From: Verrucomicrobiales bacterium | GTDB lineage: Bacteria; Verrucomicrobiota; Verrucomicrobiia; Limisphaerales; UBA9464 | NCBI GenBank assembly: GCA_016793645.1 | Contig: JAEUHD010000282.1 | Coordinates: forward strand, 1 to 50,393 | Direction of reading: 5' to 3' | DNA length: 50,393 nt | In this document: positions 9,344 through 19,745 of the stretch, piece after piece | Layout: each line of letters begins with the position of its first letter | Position numbering within the stretch: position 1 is the first letter of the stretch | Translations under genes and position numbers: made by a program | The notes under the pieces: model-generated | Seen by the model: the letters and a program-made list of their open reading frames with translations, nothing else | Databases searched by the model: none | What the model was told of the DNA's origin: nothing

Positions 9344-9357
9344 GGTGACAGGTTCAC
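9344..9357 (+). repeat. Short inverted-repeat element, copy 3, at the kinase breakpoint
   Basis: GGTGACAGGTTCAC, the exact reverse complement of copy 1, including similar flanks (GATA before it, GA after it). It starts within five bases of the point where similarity to the intact kinase ends. Confidence 0.8.
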
Positions 9358-9500
9358 GGACCATCGGGGGGGCACGACCGCCGGCCCTCAAGGGAATTCA
9401 GACCGCGGCATACATTTTTGCGGGTTCCGGTGTCATCTCCATCGAGTGCCTTGGGAGCGGTCCCCAATTCACTGCCTTCTGCTCGTCACCCGTGTCCCCC

Positions 9501-11897
9501 GTGAAGCTCGCCCTGCGTCCGTTGCTCAAGAACCCCGGCTTTGCCGCGGTCGTCGCGCTTACCCTCGCCCTGGGGATCGGGGCGAATACGGCCATGTTCA
9601 GTTTGCTCAATGCGTTGCTGTTCGAACCGCTTCCGTATCCGGAGTCGGACCGGTTGGTGCGGGTTTTCCGGACTTCGCCGCAGTCGCAGAGTTGGCCGCA
9701 CTCGCCGGCGAACTTCCTGGATCGTCGCGCTCGGAATTCGGTGTTTGCGTCCTCCGCGGCCTTCAGTGGATGGAGCTTCAACCTGTCCGAGCCCGGCGAA
9801 CCCGCGGAGCGCGTGGACGGCACCGTCGCGACCGGGGACTATTTCGCCACTCTGGGAACGCCACCATTGCTCGGACGCGTGTTCGGCCCGGCGGACGACG
9901 AACCCGGCCACCATCGTGTTGCGGTGATCAGCCACCGCTTCTGGCAGCGACGGTTCGGTGGTCAAACCAACGCTGTCGGACGTTCCCTGCGCCTGGATGG
10001 GGAAAATGTCACGATCATCGGAGTCATGCCACCGGGGTTTGGTCATCGCCTGTGGGGCTCGTCCGATTTATGGAAACCCATCGGCTGGACCGCCGAGGAG
10101 AGAGCGAACCGCGGAAACAATTGGCTGAACGAACTGGCGCGCCTGAAGCCGGGCGTTTCCCTGGGGCGGGCGCAGGGGGAGATGAATGGGTTGGCGGCCC
10201 AACTGGCCAAGGAGTATCCGGGTAACAATTTGGACTGCGGCGTGCGCCTGGTGACGTTGCTGGAATCCGCAACGGACGACACCGTCCGACGCCTCGCCTG
10301 GTTTGTCTCGGGCCTAGCGATCCTGGTTCTGCTGATCGCCTGCGCGAACCTCGCCAACCTTCAGCTCGCCCGGATGATGGCCCGTTCCCGGGAACTGGCC
10401 GTCCGCGCCGCCCTGGGCGCAAGCCGCGGCACGCTGGTCCGCCATTGCTTGATCGAAAGCCTGCTCCTCTCGTTGATCGGCGGCGGGTTGGGAGTGCTGC
10501 TCGCCTTCGGGTGCACCCACGTTCTGAACCGGCAGTCAGAACTGTTTCGCCCCGAAACCGGCTTCGCCGTCGCGCTCAACCTCCGCGTTCTGCTGTTCGC
10601 GGTTTTCTGCACGGCGCTGACGGTTGTGTTGTTCGGCGCGCTGCCTGCATGGCTCGCGACGCGCGTGTCGCCGGACCAGGCGCTGAAGGCCGCCACTCGG
10701 ACGGGCACTTCCGGGCGTCCCCAACAACGGCTGCGAAACGCGCTCGTCGTCGGCGAGGTTGCTCTGGCGCTCGTCTTGTTGACCGGTGCCAGCGGGTTCG
10801 TCCGCGGCCTGGAACGCCTTCTCACACGCGACCCCGGGTGGCAGATGGACGGCGTTCTAACGGCGCAGGTTTCGCTGACATCCCCGGCCTATGAGGATCC
10901 CTACGCACGCAGTGCATTTCTTGCCCGACTCGAAGAACGCCTCTCCGCCCTGCCGGGGGTCCGCTCCGTTGGATTCTCGTCGATGTTGCCGCTTTGGGGA
11001 TTCGGGAGCCGTGATTTCGGGGTCGAGGGACAGGTCCTCGACCCGTTGCCCCTGACCTTCTACGAGACCGTGAGCGCCGGATTCTTCAAGATGATGGGAA
11101 TGAAGCTCCGGGAGGGACGCTTCTTTGACAGCGGCGACACCACGAACCGACCGGCGGTCGTGATCGTCAACGAAGCCATGGCGCATCACTTCTGGCCGGG
11201 ACAGAGCGCGATCGGGAAGCGCCTGGGGAGCGGCGATCCGGCCGATCCGCGCTGGGAGGAGGTCGTTGGTGTCGTCAATGACCTGCAATTCCCCGCGAGC
11301 TTTGGGAATCCCGACACCTACCTCCAGGCCTATCGGCCAATGGGACAAATGACGCACCGATGGCTGAATGTGATGCTGCGTCTCGAAGGTCCTGTGGAAC
11401 CCGTCGCCGCCGCCTTGCCACGGGTGGTGGCGGACCTCGATCCCGGGCTGCCGGTGGCGGAGATCGTGACCGTCCGCCAACGTCTGGATCGACATCTGGC
11501 GAATCCGACCCTGCTCGGCCGCCTGTTGGGCGGGTTCGCCGGACTCGGGCTGGTCCTCACGATGCTGGGCATCTTCGGTGTGACGGCATACTCCGTCGCG
11601 CAACGCACCCCGGAATTTGGCATTCGTTTGGCGCTCGGCGCCCAGCGGCGGGATCTGCTCGGGCTCGTGCTGGGACAGGGACTGCGTCTGAGCCTTCTCG
11701 GCTCCGCGATTGGGCTTATCGGTGCCTGGGCCGTCTCCCGATCGCTTTCCGCCGCCGTTCCCGCACTGCCCACGTACGATCCGATCCTCATCGCCACCAT
11801 GACTGCCGGGCTCCTGGGCGTGTCCCTCCTTGCGTGCTACCTCCCGGCCCGCCGCGCGACCAGGGTTGATCCGATACAGGCATTGCGAGCGGAGTGA
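9501..11897 (+). CDS. MacB-type orphan ABC permease (ADOP family), FtsX-domain protein
   Basis: 798 residues from the GTG at 9501 (VKLALRPLLKNPGF); the frame is open back to 9345, but the family starts at this motif. Residues about 10-30 (NPGFAAVVALTLALGIGANTA) are the hallmark first helix of ADOP-type permeases. A MacB-like periplasmic domain follows (residues about 40-250), then an FtsX block with ACANLANLQLARMMARSRELAVRAALGAS (about 285-313). A second periplasmic domain and a second FtsX block (YSVAQRTPEFGIRLALGAQRRDLLGLVL, residues about 695-722) end in LPARRATRVDPIQALRAE. Such proteins couple with MacB-like ATPases to move substrates or act mechanically in the envelope. No ATPase gene is adjacent. 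The gene lies between the two copies of the duplicated block. Confidence 0.93.
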   Translation: MKLALRPLLKNPGFAAVVALTLALGIGANTAMFSLLNALLFEPLPYPESDRLVRVFRTSPQSQSWPHSPANFLDRRARNSVFASSAAFSGWSFNLSEPGEPAERVDGTVATGDYFATLGTPPLLGRVFGPADDEPGHHRVAVISHRFWQRRFGGQTNAVGRSLRLDGENVTIIGVMPPGFGHRLWGSSDLWKPIGWTAEERANRGNNWLNELARLKPGVSLGRAQGEMNGLAAQLAKEYPGNNLDCGVRLVTLLESATDDTVRRLAWFVSGLAILVLLIACANLANLQLARMMARSRELAVRAALGASRGTLVRHCLIESLLLSLIGGGLGVLLAFGCTHVLNRQSELFRPETGFAVALNLRVLLFAVFCTALTVVLFGALPAWLATRVSPDQALKAATRTGTSGRPQQRLRNALVVGEVALALVLLTGASGFVRGLERLLTRDPGWQMDGVLTAQVSLTSPAYEDPYARSAFLARLEERLSALPGVRSVGFSSMLPLWGFGSRDFGVEGQVLDPLPLTFYETVSAGFFKMMGMKLREGRFFDSGDTTNRPAVVIVNEAMAHHFWPGQSAIGKRLGSGDPADPRWEEVVGVVNDLQFPASFGNPDTYLQAYRPMGQMTHRWLNVMLRLEGPVEPVAAALPRVVADLDPGLPVAEIVTVRQRLDRHLANPTLLGRLLGGFAGLGLVLTMLGIFGVTAYSVAQRTPEFGIRLALGAQRRDLLGLVLGQGLRLSLLGSAIGLIGAWAVSRSLSAAVPALPTYDPILIATMTAGLLGVSLLACYLPARRATRVDPIQALRAE

Positions 11898-11965
11898 ATG
11901 ATCCATGCACTTTCAACGGTGTGACAGGGTCTCGGCCCGTGGTTCGGAGATCATCCGACGAAACT

Positions 11966-12717
11966 GATCGGCGCCCTCCTCCAAGCCGACCGGAACCGGA
12001 TGCGATTCCAGGAATACCACGCCCTCGACGGCACCCCCCGTCGGTTCGCATGCTGGGTTCGCCGCGAGAAAACGAATGAAGCCCTATACCGCAGTCATCT
12101 TCGATATGGACGGCGTGATCGTGGACAGCGAACCACTCCACGAGCGCGCCTTTCTCGATACCTTCGCCCGGATCGGCAGGGCGCACGACCACGGGATCCA
12201 CTTTCCGGACTACTACGGCCGTTCGGATCTCGTCGTCTGGCGGGACTTCGTGGCGGCACACCAGCCGCCACAATCGCTGGCCGAATTGAGCCGGATGAAG
12301 CAGGAGCGCTTCCTCGAATTGCTCCGCGTCGAACAACCCGTTTTCCCGGCAATTCCCGCGCTGGTCCGCACGCTGGCGTCACGCGGCCCGATCGCCCTTG
12401 CCTCGGGATCGAACCACGCGGTCATCCGCGCGGTCCTCGATCTCTCCGACTTGCGCCGCCATTTCCGCGCCGTGGTGAGTGCCGACGACGTTGCCCGCGG
12501 CAAACCGGCTCCCGATATCTTCCTTCGCGCCGCTGAGCTGCTGGGAGTTCCCCCGCAGGAGTGCGTCGTCATCGAGGACTCCGTGGCAGGCGTGGCTGCG
12601 GGACGGGCTGCCGGCATGAAGGTGATCGGCATCACCAATTCCGTATCAGCCAGCCAACTTCGGGAGGCCCATGCCACCCTCGCGGACTACGCGGCGATTC
12701 AGGCTCTGCTCATTTGA
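11966..12717 (+). repeat. Right copy of the duplicated HAD-phosphatase segment
   Basis: Matches 6363-7123, including the 15-base blocks GATCGGCGCCCTCCT (11966) and TTCGCATGCTGGGTT (12046) upstream of the gene. A partial relative of the short repeat element (GTGTGACAGGGTC, near 11921) lies just upstream. Confidence 0.85.
12076..12717 (+). CDS. HAD-superfamily phosphatase, beta-phosphoglucomutase/phosphatase-like, copy 2
   Basis: 213 residues with the same start (MKPYTAVIFDMDGVIVDSEP) and length as the gene at 6482. The catalytic D10 and D12, LASGSNH, RGKPAPDIF and EDSVAGVAAG are all retained. Differences from copy 1 are scattered (for example R35/H37 versus N35/D37, and SAS versus PAE near the C-terminus), so both copies appear functional rather than one decaying. 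Neighbours: the ADOP permease upstream on the same strand and a convergent methyltransferase downstream. An imperfect hairpin at 12733-12755 (GGAGG-TT-CCTCC core) sits between the convergent stops. Confidence 0.93.
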   Translation: MKPYTAVIFDMDGVIVDSEPLHERAFLDTFARIGRAHDHGIHFPDYYGRSDLVVWRDFVAAHQPPQSLAELSRMKQERFLELLRVEQPVFPAIPALVRTLASRGPIALASGSNHAVIRAVLDLSDLRRHFRAVVSADDVARGKPAPDIFLRAAELLGVPPQECVVIEDSVAGVAAGRAAGMKVIGITNSVSASQLREAHATLADYAAIQALLI

Positions 12718-12836
12718 CCGGCGCGAATGGTGACTGAGGGAGGTTCCTCCGCAGTCCGTCCCGGCAGGCCTGTGCAGTGGGATCGTCCGAACACCTCACG
12801 GGGAGTGCCGGAGGGCGAGGAGTTTCCCCAGCCCGC

Positions 12837-13628
12837 CTACTTCTTCTTCACGCACTTATGGCAGAGCTCTTTGCGCGCGATGTTCATGCGTTCGAGCTCC
12901 GCAGGAGGAAGTCCCAGGACATCCGCCATGTAGAACGGAGTCACCTCAAAGCCGGCCGCCTCCAGACGCTCCTGGATGTCCGGTCCGTACCAGCGCACGT
13001 GGTCCGCCTGACCGAAATGCTGGAATCGAGCCTCCGGGTCGGTGATGGAAAAGTCCTCGTAGGTCTTTTGTCCCTCCTTGATGGGCACCTGGATGATGGC
13101 GGTTCCACCCGGAGCGAGCACCCGGTGCAGTTCGGACATGGCGGCACGATCATCGGGGATGTGCTCCAGCACGTTGCTGCAGTAGATGAAATCGAAGGAA
13201 TTGGTCTGGATGGTCATCTTGGTGATGTCCTCCTTGCGATCAACGCCCTTCTTGAAGAGATCCGTGGTCACGTACTGGGAACCCAGTGCCGCCCGGAGCC
13301 GTCCCTCGAGGATGTTCTCCGGCGCGAAGTGCAGGAACCGGGGCTTGGCCTCAAGAATCTTGAAATGCTTCAGGTAAAGCACGATGTGCCGCGTCCGCTC
13401 AAACGTGAAACACAGGGGACACAGGCGGCCGCCCGGCTCCAGTCGGGACTTCCCATTGCCGATGTCGCGCCGAAACGGCTGCCAATACGGCAACTTGTTC
13501 TCACAGACCGGGCAGTAGTAGGGCAATGCCGGGACCCCGATGGTCTTGCCCATGGTGCATAGCGCGGCGGTCTTCAGTTGGCGGACTTTCACGCCAAGTT
13601 GGAGTTCAGAGCGAAGTTTTTGGAGCAC
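12837..13628 (-). CDS. SAM-dependent methyltransferase with N-terminal CPVC/CPLC zinc-ribbon-like region
   Basis: 263 residues from a GTG at 13628, chosen because AAAAGG stands nine bases upstream. An ATG at 13691 (21 codons longer) and one at 13553 are alternatives. The open frame goes on to 14639 but there it is a shadow of the kinase gene. Two cysteine pairs (CPVC and CPLC about 30 residues apart) may bind zinc. The class I methyltransferase fold follows: FLHFAPENILEGRL, the acidic VTTDLFKKGV, FDFIYCSNVLEHIPDD and LHRVLAPGGTAIIQVP (Methyltransf_11 type). The C-terminus is Lys/Cys-rich (ELCHKCVKKK). The substrate is unknown; similar proteins often occur in glycan or lipid clusters. Confidence 0.85.
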   Translation of the reverse strand: MLQKLRSELQLGVKVRQLKTAALCTMGKTIGVPALPYYCPVCENKLPYWQPFRRDIGNGKSRLEPGGRLCPLCFTFERTRHIVLYLKHFKILEAKPRFLHFAPENILEGRLRAALGSQYVTTDLFKKGVDRKEDITKMTIQTNSFDFIYCSNVLEHIPDDRAAMSELHRVLAPGGTAIIQVPIKEGQKTYEDFSITDPEARFQHFGQADHVRWYGPDIQERLEAAGFEVTPFYMADVLGLPPAELERMNIARKELCHKCVKKK

Positions 13629-13909
13629 GGTGATAAACCTTTTGTTGTGGTTTCTTTTCCCGGGACGGAATCGAAGTCGAATCCACGTCATCCGACAAGG
13701 TTGAACTGTGGCCGGCTCCGAACCCGAATGCTCCCTCCATGGGATGTCCCGATCCCGCGGCGGAAACGAATGGCTCCCCGCACAGGCCGGGACGCAGTGA
13801 ACCTCAACCGCTCCCGGCGCCAACGCGATCAGACGCCGGGGGATGAGCCGCCGGGCAGGACGTGAAGCCCGCCTTTGACCCGTCGCGGCTCCCGGGAAAC
13901 CCGCCGCGT

Positions 13910-15856
<1,947 letters not shown>

Positions 15857-16209
15857 GGATGGGTCGGAACGCGGATGCGGGCGCCTCCCGCCGGACCTCA
15901 CGAAACTCCAACCGGAGACGATCCGGACGGTATCCATCGCCAACCCGGGTGACAACCGCGACCCGTCCCGATGACCGTCCGGGGGGATTTCCCCCGGCAC
16001 TTCGTCCACACCCAGTCCATGGACGCGCCCATCGAACGCACCGCCTCTCCTGGACAGCCCCCACCTCGACACCCCCGACAAAGGTCCCGTCCACCCTCCA
16101 CCACGAATCCCCCTGGATCCGAGTCCTCCTGCCCCGGCGCCACGCCCGGCCGTGAATACACGGGCCGCCTCCGAGGAAGCGGCCCGTGGGGTTCACGAAC
16201 GAGCGAGGA
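15857..16209. other. 353-bp intergenic region between kinase and sulfatase genes
   Basis: Both flanking genes are on the minus strand. The only structure seen is the perfect hairpin at 16159-16188 behind the sulfatase. The minus-strand open frame that continues from the kinase to 16081 shows no family similarity. The kinase promoter is expected here but no convincing -35/-10 pair was found. Confidence 0.6.
16159..16188 (-). terminator. Hairpin downstream of the sulfatase gene
   Basis: A perfect 10-bp stem, CACGGGCCGC (16159-16168) with GCGGCCCGTG (16179-16188), and a 10-base loop. It begins 21 bp after the sulfatase stop on the minus strand. There is no good U tract after it (GTATTCAC), so it may be a weak or factor-assisted terminator. 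Confidence 0.5.
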
Positions 16210-18759
16210 CTACTCGCGTCCCGAAGCCGCCTTCTTCATGCCAGCCTCCAGCTTCTGAATATCCGCCGCCGTCAACTGCGGACGATCCAGCTTGAGCGTC
16301 AGCTTGTTGAGCTTCGCGGTCAGCGGGAACGGCGGCTTGTAGTCCGCATCATTCACGCCGGTCAGCGTGTCGGATCCCACATCGAAGCTTTCATCCCACT
16401 GGAGAATCAGAGGAATGGTGTGCGGCATCGCCTGGGTGGCGACGACAGTGCCATCCACCTTCAGGGTCCCCGTGCCGGGTTGACCGATGCCGCTCATGTT
16501 GTTGAAGGCCAGCGTGGCGCCCCCCAACCCGTCGTAGTGGAAGTCAAATTCCACCGTGTGTCGTCCCGGTGACAGGGCGTCCTTGCCCTCCCACTTGATG
16601 CGCTTGAGATCGACCAGATTCCAGCACCAGACCGGACGGCCCTGGACGAGGTAGAAGCCGTAACCGCCAAAGCGGCCGCCGGAGGTGAGCATCACCCCTT
16701 CGGCCCCTCCGGCAGGCACCGTGATGTCGGCCGTGACCGTGTACGACGTGTTCAGCAGCATCGGCGAATCCCCCTGCGGAAGCCCCACCATGGGCCGGGT
16801 GTAGGTGAATTCATTCCGGCCGGCGGTGATGTTGGGCCGCGGGGCCACCAAGCGCGTCGCCACCGAGGCGTCCATCGGCAGCACCTGATACTTGTGGGCC
16901 TCCCGGAGGAAGATCGACTTCAGCTCCTTCACCTTCTCCGGATGCTGTGCCGCAATGTCCGTGGACTGCGAGAAGTCGTGGTTCAGGTCGTAGAGTTCCC
17001 AGGTGACATTGTTCAGGGGATCGGGATTCACCGCGCCGACCACGTCCCAGGGGGGGCGGATCACCTTGGTGCTGAGCAGCCAGCCCTCGTGATAGATGGA
17101 GTGGTCCCCCATCATCTCGAAATACTGGGTCTTGTGACGGGTGGGCGCATCCCGGTTCTTCTCATCGAAGGTGTAGGCGAAGCTCACGCCCTCGATCGGG
17201 GACTGCTTGATCCCGTCCACGGACTCCGGCTGCTGGATGCCGCACACCTCCAGGATGGTCGGCACCACGTCGATGATGTGGTGGAACTGCGTGCGCAGAC
17301 CGCCGAGATCCTTGATGTGGCCGGGCCAGGACACCGCCATGCCCTGCCGGACGCCGCCGAGATGCGAGGCGATCTGCTTGGTCCAGGAAAACGGCGTATC
17401 GAAGGCCCAGGCCCAGCCTACCGCCATGTGGTTGTAGGTCTGCTCCGTGCCCCATGCGTCATAGAAATACTTGAGCTGGTCCTCCACCGGCACCTGGACC
17501 CCGTTGAACATCGCCACCTCGTTGGGCGTGCCGATCAACTGGCCCTCGGCGCTCGTGCCGTTGTCCCCGTTGATGTAGACGATCAGCGTATTGTCGAGCT
17601 TGCCCATGTCCTCCACCGCCTGGATGACCCGGCCGATTTCATGGTCGGTATAGGCCACATACGCCGCAAAGATCTCCACCTGCCGGATGAACAGCTTCTT
17701 TTCGTCCGCAGTGAGCTGATCCCAGGGCTTGATGAGGTTCGAGGGCCACTCCGTGAGCTGGGTGTCCGGAGGGATCACCCCAAGGCGCTTCTGGTTGGCG
17801 AAGATCGTTTCCCGGAGCTTGTTCCAGCCGTCGTCAAACAGGTGCATTGCGTGAATCTTCTCCACCCACTCCCGGGTGGGGTGATGCGGCGCGTGCGTGC
17901 CCCCGGGGACGTAGTAGCAGAAGAACGGCTTGTTGGGGTCGGTCTGGTTGACCCGGTTCATCCAGTCGATGGCATCGTCCGCCTGCGCCGTGGTCAGGTT
18001 CCAGGTGCCGGGCGGCTTGCCCTCGAAGGGATAGATCTGCGTGGTGTTGCGGAAGAGATTCGGCGCCCACTGATTCGCGTCCCCACCCACAAATCCGTAG
18101 AAATACTCGAAACCCATCCCGGTCGGCCACTGGTCAAACGGCCCGATCTGGCTCGCCGCGAAGGTCGGGGTGTTGTGGTCCTTGCCAAACCACGACGTCG
18201 CAAAGCCGTTGTCCTTGAGGATGCGTCCGATGGTCGCCTTGTCCTTGGCGATGATGCTGTTGTACCCCGGGAAGCCGGTGGACTGCTCGGAGATCACGCC
18301 AAAGCCGGCCGAGTGGTGGTTGCGTCCGGTGATCAGGGCCGCGCGCGTGGGCGAGCACAGCGCGGTGGAGTGGAAATTGTTGTAGCGGATCCCGTTCTTC
18401 GCGACGCGGTCCAGAGCGGGGGTCGGAATGACACCGCCGAACGTGCCGGGCACGCCGAAGCCGGAGTCATCGGTCATGATGAGCAGGACGTTCGGCGCCT
18501 GCTTGGGCGGAACGATCCGGGGCGCCCACCACGGTTTCGACTGGAGGGCATTGTTGTTGATCACGCCGCCGAACTTCGGGTCGGGCGCCGGAAGCTGCCG
18601 GCCGCTGATGGTGGTCGTGGCCGAGGGCGATCCTGGAACGCCCGTGGTTTGGATCGGGGTTCCGGAGGCCGCCGTCGCGCCCAAGGGCAGCGCCGCAAGG
18701 GCCAGCATCCGCAGGACCAGTCCGGCGAGTGCGACAGGATTTCGTGGTGGCAGGTTCAT
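16210..18759 (-). CDS. Secreted arylsulfatase (type I, formylglycine-dependent)
   Basis: 849 residues from the ATG at 18759, giving a signal peptide (NPVALAGLVLRMLALAALPLGATAASG); a start 25 codons upstream would spoil it. The sulfatase domain begins at about residue 88 (PNVLLIMTDDSGFGVPGTFGG), with metal-binding D97/D98. The modification motif is C135-S-P-T-R (CSPTRAALITGR), whose cysteine is converted to formylglycine. Other conserved parts are NHHSAGFG, WFGKDHNTP, the VPGGTHAPHHP block and YINGDNGTSAEG. The length and the C-terminal beta-rich extension (about 660-830, a LamG-like region with GGRFGGYGFYLVQG) match large periplasmic arylsulfatases of the Pseudomonas AtsA-like group. No sulfatase-maturating enzyme is in the window. 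Substrate undetermined. Confidence 0.95.
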   Translation of the reverse strand: MNLPPRNPVALAGLVLRMLALAALPLGATAASGTPIQTTGVPGSPSATTTISGRQLPAPDPKFGGVINNNALQSKPWWAPRIVPPKQAPNVLLIMTDDSGFGVPGTFGGVIPTPALDRVAKNGIRYNNFHSTALCSPTRAALITGRNHHSAGFGVISEQSTGFPGYNSIIAKDKATIGRILKDNGFATSWFGKDHNTPTFAASQIGPFDQWPTGMGFEYFYGFVGGDANQWAPNLFRNTTQIYPFEGKPPGTWNLTTAQADDAIDWMNRVNQTDPNKPFFCYYVPGGTHAPHHPTREWVEKIHAMHLFDDGWNKLRETIFANQKRLGVIPPDTQLTEWPSNLIKPWDQLTADEKKLFIRQVEIFAAYVAYTDHEIGRVIQAVEDMGKLDNTLIVYINGDNGTSAEGQLIGTPNEVAMFNGVQVPVEDQLKYFYDAWGTEQTYNHMAVGWAWAFDTPFSWTKQIASHLGGVRQGMAVSWPGHIKDLGGLRTQFHHIIDVVPTILEVCGIQQPESVDGIKQSPIEGVSFAYTFDEKNRDAPTRHKTQYFEMMGDHSIYHEGWLLSTKVIRPPWDVVGAVNPDPLNNVTWELYDLNHDFSQSTDIAAQHPEKVKELKSIFLREAHKYQVLPMDASVATRLVAPRPNITAGRNEFTYTRPMVGLPQGDSPMLLNTSYTVTADITVPAGGAEGVMLTSGGRFGGYGFYLVQGRPVWCWNLVDLKRIKWEGKDALSPGRHTVEFDFHYDGLGGATLAFNNMSGIGQPGTGTLKVDGTVVATQAMPHTIPLILQWDESFDVGSDTLTGVNDADYKPPFPLTAKLNKLTLKLDRPQLTAADIQKLEAGMKKAASGRE

Positions 18760-19085
18760 CAAGGAATTCAACAGGTTTGGAGTTCTCAGGAGAAACAGGA
18801 ATCCCAACTCACCCAACCGCAGTCCCCGGGGCAAACCGGGGGGAGGTCCTGCAGGATGTGGTTTATTGGGCTCAACCGATTCAAGAGAGGGGGGGAATAT
18901 CAGGCCCCACCCGGACCGCCAACTAAACGTTCGTCTAGCCCGGGGATTTCACGCTCCTGTTGCGGCGGCGGGCCTCACGTTCCCCGCCGGACAGCATGTT
19001 CCCTAAAGCGAGGTCCGGAATCACCGCGGCCGCCTTGCCGGACGGGCTATCTCCCCCGCGACGAACGGGTGTGAAACATCCGGGG
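18760..19085. other. 326-bp intergenic region upstream of the sulfatase
   Basis: No gene, tRNA or clear repeat is seen. It should contain the sulfatase promoter (minus strand) and the 3' end of the two-component operon. No strong sigma70 or sigma54 sequence was recognised. Confidence 0.55.
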
Positions 19086-19745
19086 CTACCCGGAGGCGCG
19101 CGCCCCGCCCGTCGGGGAGGATCCGCGCGAGGGGCGGGGAATGCGCAGCCGCTCCGCGAGCCGGACGAGTTCGGCGAGGGATTCCGCCCTCATCTTGGAC
19201 ATGACGTGGGCGCGATGGAACTTGATGTTCTGTTCGCTGGTCCCGAGTTCCGCCGCCACCTGCTTGTTGAGGTGCCCGGCCACGACGTAGCCCATCACCT
19301 CGCGTTCCCGCGGCGACAACCGCGCATAGCGGGCCTCCAGTTCCTGACGCTCGGCGCGCAGGCGACGCTGCTCCGCATCCCGCTGCACCGCCTGTTCGAT
19401 CGCCCGCGACAGATCCCGCTTCTCAACCGGCTTGGTGAGGAAATCCACGGCGCCGGCCCGCATCGCCTCCACACTGCGCGGAATCGTGCCATGGCAGGTG
19501 AGGAAGATGACGGGCAGCTCGGCCGCGGTGCCCGCCAGGCGTCCCTGCAGTTCCATCCCATCCATCCCGGGCATGTGCAGATCCAGCAACAGGCATCCCG
19601 GGATGTCCTCGACGGCGGCGGACAGGTATTCCTGCGCCGAGGAGAAGGTCCGGGACCGATAGCCGAGCGCCCGCAGCAGGCGCTCCAGGGCCGTCCGGGT
19701 CGCCGGCTCATCATCCACCAATCGAACCAGCGGCTTGACCGTCAT
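19086..19745 (-). CDS. FixJ/NarL-type response regulator
   Basis: 219 residues. The receiver domain has the acidic pair D11/D12, phospho-acceptor D55 ([12 protein letters not shown]), the conserved T83 in FLTCHG and K106 in [12 protein letters not shown] LuxR-type helix-turn-helix is at about 142-200 ([43 protein letters not shown]), the typical FixJ arrangement. Its ATG overlaps the stop of the sensor kinase gene by four bases (ATGA), so the pair is translated together and almost certainly forms a cognate two-component system. Possible target genes are the adjacent sulfatase or the S46 peptidase, but that is only positional. Confidence 0.95.
   Translation of the reverse strand: MTVKPLVRLVDDEPATRTALERLLRALGYRSRTFSSAQEYLSAAVEDIPGCLLLDLHMPGMDGMELQGRLAGTAAELPVIFLTCHGTIPRSVEAMRAGAVDFLTKPVEKRDLSRAIEQAVQRDAEQRRLRAERQELEARYARLSPREREVMGYVVAGHLNKQVAAELGTSEQNIKFHRAHVMSKMRAESLAELVRLAERLRIPRPSRGSSPTGGARASG

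Noticed and set aside
12733..12755. Small hairpin between HAD2 and the methyltransferase as an intrinsic terminator
   Set aside because: The stem is imperfect and no T run follows on either strand, so it is mentioned only as a structure.
16894..19074. 726-codon plus-strand open frame
   Set aside because: Antisense to the sulfatase gene; composition is that of a mirrored frame and no motif is seen.
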